NCBI GenBank assembly: GCA_031261125.1
Contig: JAISJZ010000339.1
Location: 1-10,345, forward strand
Reading direction: 5' to 3'
Source: Planctomycetaceae bacterium
GTDB taxonomy: Bacteria > Planctomycetota > Planctomycetia > Pirellulales > Thermoguttaceae
Length of the DNA stretch: 10,345 nt
The notes beneath the pieces were generated by a model, which did not search any database, was not told the DNA's origin, and was given only the letters and a program-made list of their open reading frames with translations. Shown here in pieces: positions 6,601-10,345 of the stretch. Positions within the stretch are counted from its first letter, which is position 1, and each line of letters opens with the position of its first letter. The position numbers and the translations under genes are program-made.

Positions 6601-8833
6601 CACCGCCATTGAAAATCTAAACGATCTTTCGGCGGCGAGAGAAAAATTGGTGAAAGAACATCCGCCGCTTTTGATTGGGGGGAAAACACGGGAAAAAGTT
6701 GTTTTAATCGTTGGTAAGGATGCAATCGAATCGACGAACAGCGATTCGCCGCAATTGCAGGCGTTTGCGTCGCAGGGAAATTCCGTCGTTGTGCTGGAAC
6801 AGAAAAATCCGTTACGATACGGTGCGCTTCCGTGCGAAATTGATTTCTCCGAAAACGAAGGGCGAACCGCGTTTATCGAGAATGAAAATCATCGTGTGTT
6901 CGAATGGCTCAAGAACAAAGATTTCTTCACTTGGGCGGACGGACATCTTGTTTATCGCAACGCTTACAAGAAGCCGGTTCGCGGAGCAAGGTCGCTACTC
7001 CAATGCGGTCAACGTCTCGAAAATTCCGCCGTCGTTGAGATTCCTGTCGGCGAAGGACTGATGATTCTTTCGCAAACATTGATTGGCGAAAAACTCGCAA
7101 AAAGCGTTGTCGCAAAACAGTTGCTTGGAAATATGATTCAATATGCGTCGGAATATGAATTGAAATTCACGCCGGTTGTTCTCTGTAAACAGGATGCTGA
7201 CCCGCGTTTGCTCGTTGAACTGGACGCAATGCAATTGAAATATACCACTGTTGACGAACCAAATGCCGCGTTACAAAATCTTCAAAAGTCAACCGTGATT
7301 CTGTCAGCAACACCGCGAAATTTGAAGTCGATTTTCGAACATCAAAAGGAAGTCGAGCAGTTTTACCAAAAAGGCGGAACGATTCTGTTACACGGATTAA
7401 CGCCCGAAGGACTGGAAAATTTCAATAAATTCGTTGGAGTGGAACATCTTATTCGACCGTTTGTTCGGGAAAAGGTTGTTTTCCCGCCGAAAAGGAATCC
7501 GCTCACGCTCGGACTTTCGCTCAATGATATTGCGATGAGCAGCGGCGAAAAAATGTTCGGTTGGGCGAACGATGAGTATGTTGCGTCTGATACGTATTCT
7601 TACGTTGTCGATATTGAAGATGTTGCTCCGTTTGCGAAGTACGAAAACGATTTTGTGAAAATGATGAGTAACGGAATGGGTTCCGCCGATGGCTGGCCCT
7701 ATATCGTCAACGTTCCCGCTCCGAATGTTCCGCCGCTTGACTTCACGTTGAAATTTCCGAAAGAGCAGGAAATTACCGAAGTAACTTGGACGGGGAACAC
7801 GTTCTATTATCCCGTAACAAAATTCGGATTGTTCTTCGACGGAAAATCGTCGCAACCGGCAATGTTCAACGTCGAACCGAATACAGAGCCGCAAACCTTT
7901 TCGGTTGAGCCACCGATTCGCGGCAAGGATTTAACGCTTCGTCTTGCCGATTGGACTGTTTTACCCGATAAAGGTCAAACGACGGGGCTTGATAATATCG
8001 AGTTGAAAGTTCGGCGTTCGGAGGAGTTTTATAAAAAAGTAAAACCGCTATTGAACATCGGAGCAATGGTTCAGTACCAAATGAATCACGGTTCCGTTGT
8101 TCTGTGTAATCTCAAATTTCAGGAAAACGAAGCGGTTCCCGCAAATACGGTAAAAAAGCGGAATATTTTAGCGACGATCCTGCGTAATCTCGGAGCAGAG
8201 TTTTCCGAAACGAAATCCATCATCGCCGGAACGCCCCTGCAATATGAGCAGATAGATATTTCCAAACAGTGCAACGAGTTCCGCAGCGAACGCGGTTGGT
8301 TCGGTGATAAAGCGTTTACGTTTGTTGACCTTCCGCGCGGATTACAAAAGTTTGGTGCGGTTCCCTTTGAGATATACGATTTTCCAACTTCACCGGTTCC
8401 AAACTGTATTGCCGTCAAAGCAGAGGATGTTCGCGGAATACCCGTCACAAAAAAGGCGGATGCTATTTTCTTCTTTCACACAGGAAAGATTGACCGCCGC
8501 CGCAATCGGGATGAAATCCGCGACGGAAAGCAATTTGAACTGTTCAAATACGTTGTCCGCTACACCGACGGAAAAACGATTGAAATACCGATAATTTCCG
8601 AAGTCGATATTGACAACTACAAACAGCAAAACGTCGTCCCGATTAGCGGCGCAACACTCGGCTGGGTTCGCAAGTACGAAGGAACCGACCAAACAGCCGT
8701 CGCCTACGTCAAGCAATGGACAAACCCGCACCCGGAATCAGTCATCGAATCAATCGACCTCGTTCACGGAAAAGACAACGTTGGTAGTGCTGCCGTACTT
8801 GGGATAACCGTTGCGAGAATGACCGCAAAATAA
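3641..8833 (+). CDS. Secreted giant glycoside hydrolase family 2 protein with extra C-terminal domains
   Basis: The start at 3641 is chosen because MRNILFLFCVLFPASLLA is a signal peptide; the frame also opens at 3584, but that adds 19 residues before the signal and has no ribosome-binding site. Approximate domains of the 1730 residues: 25-180, CBM6/35-like beta-sandwich (IWLESENP, then GKHTLEIRLP); 210-340, GH2 sugar-binding jelly roll; 380-490, GH2 Ig-like domain; 500-805, TIM barrel; 807-945, Ig-like; 948-1176 and 1180-1520, two Rossmann-like regions resembling the class I amidotransferase fold of beta-galactosidases, the second apparently interrupted by a discoidin-like module at 1350-1465; 1531-1730, a beta-rich tail with YVVRYTDGKTIEIPI. 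NHPSVMIWSTDNEW gives acid/base Glu647, and RPRFIGEDFY gives nucleophile Glu741, so activity is likely. Canonical GH2 enzymes have about 600-1100 residues. The substrate, presumably a complex polysaccharide, cannot be read. No operon partner is evident. Confidence 0.88.
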   Translation: MRNILFLFCVLFPASLLADFPDSVPSFIWLESENPATTVGVEKLNSWENPYFSGKWLHLSVDADKLDAQIQGNEVVFRYEFESGVTENFELWNRVGFEYVRSPFDWRLDNGDWKTAKPDDLTVDLMEVGFWCEIAWLKLGNVDLQKGKHTLEIRLPKRKNADGKPERILYASDCLCLYPGKFAPYSKFKPNEDHRTEKDREAAQHVFPAAPEIRLSGTWEICRDDELLPEPVATPISRLPNTNRWSAITVPGDKNTLRPDLQFAHRIWYRTKFEASTKTAFLEFPQNNLNTTVYVNGQLCGFNKNPFAKFHIDISNAVKTGTNELYVGIRDVWYGYSENPSDPMKLRRRFNLPKSYIGQGFQDLSYPVWNRPQSGILLEPAISFKTSPVYIDDVFVKTSVAKNEIELEVTLKNTSDQDQQIEFNAKCFPKDDGNSGGDSGKAEPAKVFEQKRFLVKANSEQVVNITEKWENPKRWTPQKPFLYQLHCSLNEKDVEKYNFGFREWSIDGKNFLLNGVPFHGWADTFNAESKEDWLAFYRNSNQTVMRFWGPNWKGMSPDETLDFFDQNGVVVRRTGGELDGQMIGYMAIESDPALRERNKAALQKAGDDPKKEELKLDLLQNWREQVCAQVKGERNHPSVMIWSTDNEWLYINCINLYGGLMDQFEDEYIKTVRAVKGVDPTRASMPDGGGATKSNALEVQGDHYVFDDFTKYPDRAYEPFTKGGGRGRWEWDQKRPRFIGEDFYVNGMHPSEFAVFGGEEAFAGRTGAKKGVGILYKMLTEGYRWSEYGAWHFWVDQSRASAQYSSNAPIAVFCKEYDWTFESGETVNRTLKIFNDTQEKETITLNWEVCFSTEGIPSRPDVRQYRLPTGYIEKDGQWICSGSKKFEINAGCSGEYSLQFPVIRIDLNERDRAEGKLILSLTTQKKGESVESFRDEKELSIVHLAPTFISLVSPPGSRDNSNIPGCILLYDPHHSITTYLKENNVEYTAIENLNDLSAAREKLVKEHPPLLIGGKTREKVVLIVGKDAIESTNSDSPQLQAFASQGNSVVVLEQKNPLRYGALPCEIDFSENEGRTAFIENENHRVFEWLKNKDFFTWADGHLVYRNAYKKPVRGARSLLQCGQRLENSAVVEIPVGEGLMILSQTLIGEKLAKSVVAKQLLGNMIQYASEYELKFTPVVLCKQDADPRLLVELDAMQLKYTTVDEPNAALQNLQKSTVILSATPRNLKSIFEHQKEVEQFYQKGGTILLHGLTPEGLENFNKFVGVEHLIRPFVREKVVFPPKRNPLTLGLSLNDIAMSSGEKMFGWANDEYVASDTYSYVVDIEDVAPFAKYENDFVKMMSNGMGSADGWPYIVNVPAPNVPPLDFTLKFPKEQEITEVTWTGNTFYYPVTKFGLFFDGKSSQPAMFNVEPNTEPQTFSVEPPIRGKDLTLRLADWTVLPDKGQTTGLDNIELKVRRSEEFYKKVKPLLNIGAMVQYQMNHGSVVLCNLKFQENEAVPANTVKKRNILATILRNLGAEFSETKSIIAGTPLQYEQIDISKQCNEFRSERGWFGDKAFTFVDLPRGLQKFGAVPFEIYDFPTSPVPNCIAVKAEDVRGIPVTKKADAIFFFHTGKIDRRRNRDEIRDGKQFELFKYVVRYTDGKTIEIPIISEVDIDNYKQQNVVPISGATLGWVRKYEGTDQTAVAYVKQWTNPHPESVIESIDLVHGKDNVGSAAVLGITVARMTAK

Positions 8834-8900
8834 AGACGGGAAACTTTTTTTGGAACGCTTGAGTTGTTATGTCAGTTCGGGTAAAATGGGGTATTCTTAA

Positions 8901-8931
8901 ATCAGACGATGACACGGGAGTGCCGTCTGAT
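8901..8931. other. Stem-loop in the GH2-glycosyltransferase gap
   Basis: ATCAGACG (8901-8908) and CGTCTGAT (8924-8931) are perfect inverted repeats, with a further CAC/GTG pair (8913-8915, 8920-8922) around a GGGA loop. It is not followed by a T-tract on the plus strand, so it is not a classical terminator. It may end the GH2 transcript by another mechanism or bind a regulator of the glycosyltransferase gene. Confidence 0.45.
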
Positions 8932-8950
8932 GCCGGAATTTCCTGGGCGG

Positions 8951-8978
8951 TTGTCTTGGATTTCGCAATTATTACACT
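8951..8978 (+). promoter_or_regulatory. Weak candidate promoter for the glycosyltransferase gene
   Basis: TTGTCT (8951-8956) and TACACT (8973-8978) are 16 nt apart, each matching about four of six consensus positions. It lies 33 nt before the ATG at 9012. The match is weak. Confidence 0.25.
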
Positions 8979-9011
8979 AAATCATTTCCAATTTAATTTT
9001 TCCGATACAAA

Positions 9012-9999
9012 ATGCAAATTGTTAAAATAGATAAAGGGGGGGGGGGTAGGCAGAATTGCTGTTCTACTTCCTTGTTATAACGAAGCCGTCAGCATTGCCA
9101 AAGTCGTTGCCGCTTTTCGGCAGGCACTTCCGACGGCGATCATCTATGTCTATGACAATAACTCTAAAGACAACACCGCGGAATTAGCCCGCAGTGCCGG
9201 TGCCGTTGTGCGGACGGAACCCTTTCAAGGAAAAGGGAATGTCGTTCGCCGAATGTTCAGCGATGTCGAAGCGGACATTTATATTATGTCCGACGGCGAC
9301 GAAACTTACGATGCTTCCGTTGCCCCGCAGTTAATCGAGAAACTCATCGACGAAAATCTCGATATGGTCGTCGGCAGCCGCGTTGAATCGGAATCGAAAG
9401 CGTACCGTGCCGGTCATAAATTCGGCAACAAAATGTTGACCGGTCTGGTCAAATATCTTTTTGGCTATGGCTTTGAGGACATTCTGTCTGGTTATCGGGT
9501 GATGTCCCGCCGCTTTGTCAAATCGTTTCCGATTTTGTCCGGCGGTTTTGAAATTGAAACGGAAATGTCGATTCACGCTTTGCAATTACAACTTCCCGTT
9601 GCGGAAGTGCCGACAAAATACGGAGCGAGACCGGAGGAATCGCCGAGCAAACTGCGGACATATCGGGACGGTTTTCGGATTCTGTTCACGATTTTGAGTT
9701 TAATGGGAACGGAACGCCCACGACTATTGTTCGGGGCGATTGGATTTTTGCTCTTTTTCGTTGCGTTTATTTTAGCAATTCCGTTGGGAGTAACATACAT
9801 CCAAACCGGATTAGTTCCGCGTTTTCCAACGGCGATTTTCTGCGTTGGTTTAGTTCTGCTTGCCGCCCAAATTTTTGCGTTAGGCTGGCTGCTTCACTCC
9901 GTCCGTCGTGGTCGAGTGGAAACTAAGCGATTGGCGTACTTGGCACAGAAAGGACATCCGAGAAAGAAATGGAATAAAACTACGGAACACACGGACTAA
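9012..9999 (+). CDS. DPM1-like family 2 glycosyltransferase, membrane-anchored; frame interrupted by an 11-G tract
   Basis: The body is a GT-A fold glycosyltransferase 2: IAVLLPCYNEA (first beta strand), YDNNSKDNT, QGKGNVVRRMF, MSDGDETY (the DxD-type metal and nucleotide-binding site), EDILSGYRVMSRRF, GGFEIETEMS and ARPEESPSKLRTYRDG. Two C-terminal membrane helices follow, as in enzymes that transfer a sugar from a nucleotide donor to undecaprenyl or dolichyl phosphate. As written, the frame has TAG at 9028-9030 and no ATG, GTG or TTG until GTG 9208, which would remove the first strand and the PCYNE motif. ATG 9012 reads MQIVKIDK up to the G11 tract, then runs out of frame to a TAA. With ten G it continues GGGVGRIAVLLPCYNEA, giving 328 residues. 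No Shine-Dalgarno is seen. The next gene begins 84 nt downstream and may use the lipid-linked sugar made here. Confidence 0.85.
9036..9046 (+). repeat. Homopolymeric G11 tract at codon 9 of the glycosyltransferase
   Basis: Eleven consecutive G follow the eight codons from ATG 9012. Only tract lengths of 7, 10 or 13 connect that ATG with the glycosyltransferase frame. The other two upstream frames are closed by TAG 9028-9030 and by TAA 9023-9025 and 9032-9034, so the tract works as a one-in-three switch if its length varies. A sequencing or assembly error is possible. Confidence 0.85.
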
Positions 10000-10055
10000 C
10001 GGAACATACGGAATTGAAATTTCTGCGTATTCCGTTATTCCGTGTGTTCCGCAGT
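9979..10055. repeat. Large imperfect inverted repeat over the glycosyltransferase stop codon
   Basis: Positions 9979-10004 pair with 10030-10055 with two mismatches (9982/10052 and 9996/10038), and 10007-10010 can extend the stem to 10026-10029. Each arm consists of about four 8-9 nt units: ACGGAA-type on the left, and TTCTGCGTA, TTCCGTTA, TTCCGTGTG, TTCCGCAGT on the right. The left arm encodes the last residues, TTEHTD, and the stop. No T-tract follows on the plus strand; on the opposite side there are few A or T runs. It may be a REP-like dispersed element or an RNA-processing or attenuation structure between two genes. Confidence 0.7.
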
Positions 10056-10083
10056 AAAAACATTAAAACAACTGTAGCGAAAA

Positions 10084-10345
10084 TGTTCAAAAATACTCTC
10101 CGCTTTCTCGTTTCCCCGTGTCCGATTTCGCTCTGGTGGCTACCGTGGATGCTGTGTATTGCGGGATTGATGATTGACGCAGTGATTCGCTTTCCGGGGG
10201 CAATACACGGAATGGTCGGAATTTCAATCAAAGAATCATTATCAGGAAACTACACCGATTGGCATCCGTCTATTTTCGCTTTTACTTTTTATGTAATGCG
10301 TGTTCTGTTTTATGAACCATTCGGAATTTCCGGCACGGGACAGGG
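10084..10345 (+). CDS. N-terminus of a membrane protein, possibly a GT-C type glycosyltransferase; cut by the window
   Basis: The frame is open from ATG 10084 for 87 codons to the right edge. It begins MFKNTLRFLVSPCPISLWWL and continues with a hydrophobic helix (PISLWWLPWMLCIAGLMIDA), then a polar segment with SGNYTDWHPSIFAFTFYV leading into another hydrophobic stretch. A first helix followed by an extracytoplasmic loop with D-W-H-P recalls multi-pass GT-C fold enzymes and DUF6020-like proteins, where an acidic residue in the first loop is functional. The position just after a DPM1-like enzyme supports a sugar transferase that uses the lipid-linked product (inference). The ribosome-binding site is weak. 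The family cannot be fixed from this fragment. Confidence 0.65.

Noticed and set aside
8834..8880. Run of seven T after the GH2 stop as an intrinsic terminator
   Set aside because: No stable stem precedes the T run, so the terminator criteria are not met.
8869..9030. A 53-codon open frame, MSVRVKWGILKSDDD..., in the same frame as the glycosyltransferase body and ending at the TAG before the G tract
   Set aside because: It has no ribosome-binding site, no recognisable motif and contains the stem-loop at 8901-8931. A chance frame is more likely, and the TAG separates it from the glycosyltransferase for any reading without a frame change.

Overview
The window most likely comes from a member of the Planctomycetota. 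The strongest sign is a DUF1559 protein with a type IV prepilin-like N-terminus and a C-terminal H-X9-DG motif, a family expanded in that phylum. The secreted multi-domain glycoside hydrolases and the small lipoprotein beside the DUF1559 gene fit. No rRNA, tRNA, CRISPR array or insertion sequence was seen.

Left part, minus strand (1-3483): a clear sigma70-type promoter at 3456-3483 drives a probable three-gene unit. It runs from the DUF1559 pseudopilin-like gene (3305 to 2146), through a GC-rich hairpin with a T-rich tail (2104-2135), to a transthyretin/carboxypeptidase-regulatory-like lipoprotein (2061 to 1510), then to a secreted TIM-barrel glycoside hydrolase of the DUF4832/GH42-like kind (1471 to beyond the left edge). 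Middle, plus strand (3641-8833): one 1730-residue secreted glycoside hydrolase family 2 protein, with both catalytic glutamates recognisable and about 900 residues of extra C-terminal domains. Right part, plus strand (9012-10345): a DPM1-like family 2 glycosyltransferase with two C-terminal membrane helices, then the start of a membrane protein that may be its GT-C partner.

The most interesting observation is a pair of long poly-G tracts on the coding strand, close to the starts of two genes. A run of nine G (3261-3269) lies in the leader of the DUF1559 gene and a run of eleven G (9036-9046) lies in the N-terminus of the glycosyltransferase. As written, both genes are out of frame with their most plausible ATG. 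In both cases a tract of ten G restores a complete product, and the tract then encodes Gly-Gly-Gly-Val. This is the layout expected of phase-variable (slipped-strand) contingency loci acting on a cell-surface pseudopilin and a surface glycan. A homopolymer error in the consensus is the main alternative.

Other structure includes a large imperfect inverted repeat made of about 9-nt units across the glycosyltransferase stop codon, a decamer repeat before the GH2 gene, and helically phased short repeats just downstream of the DUF1559 promoter.
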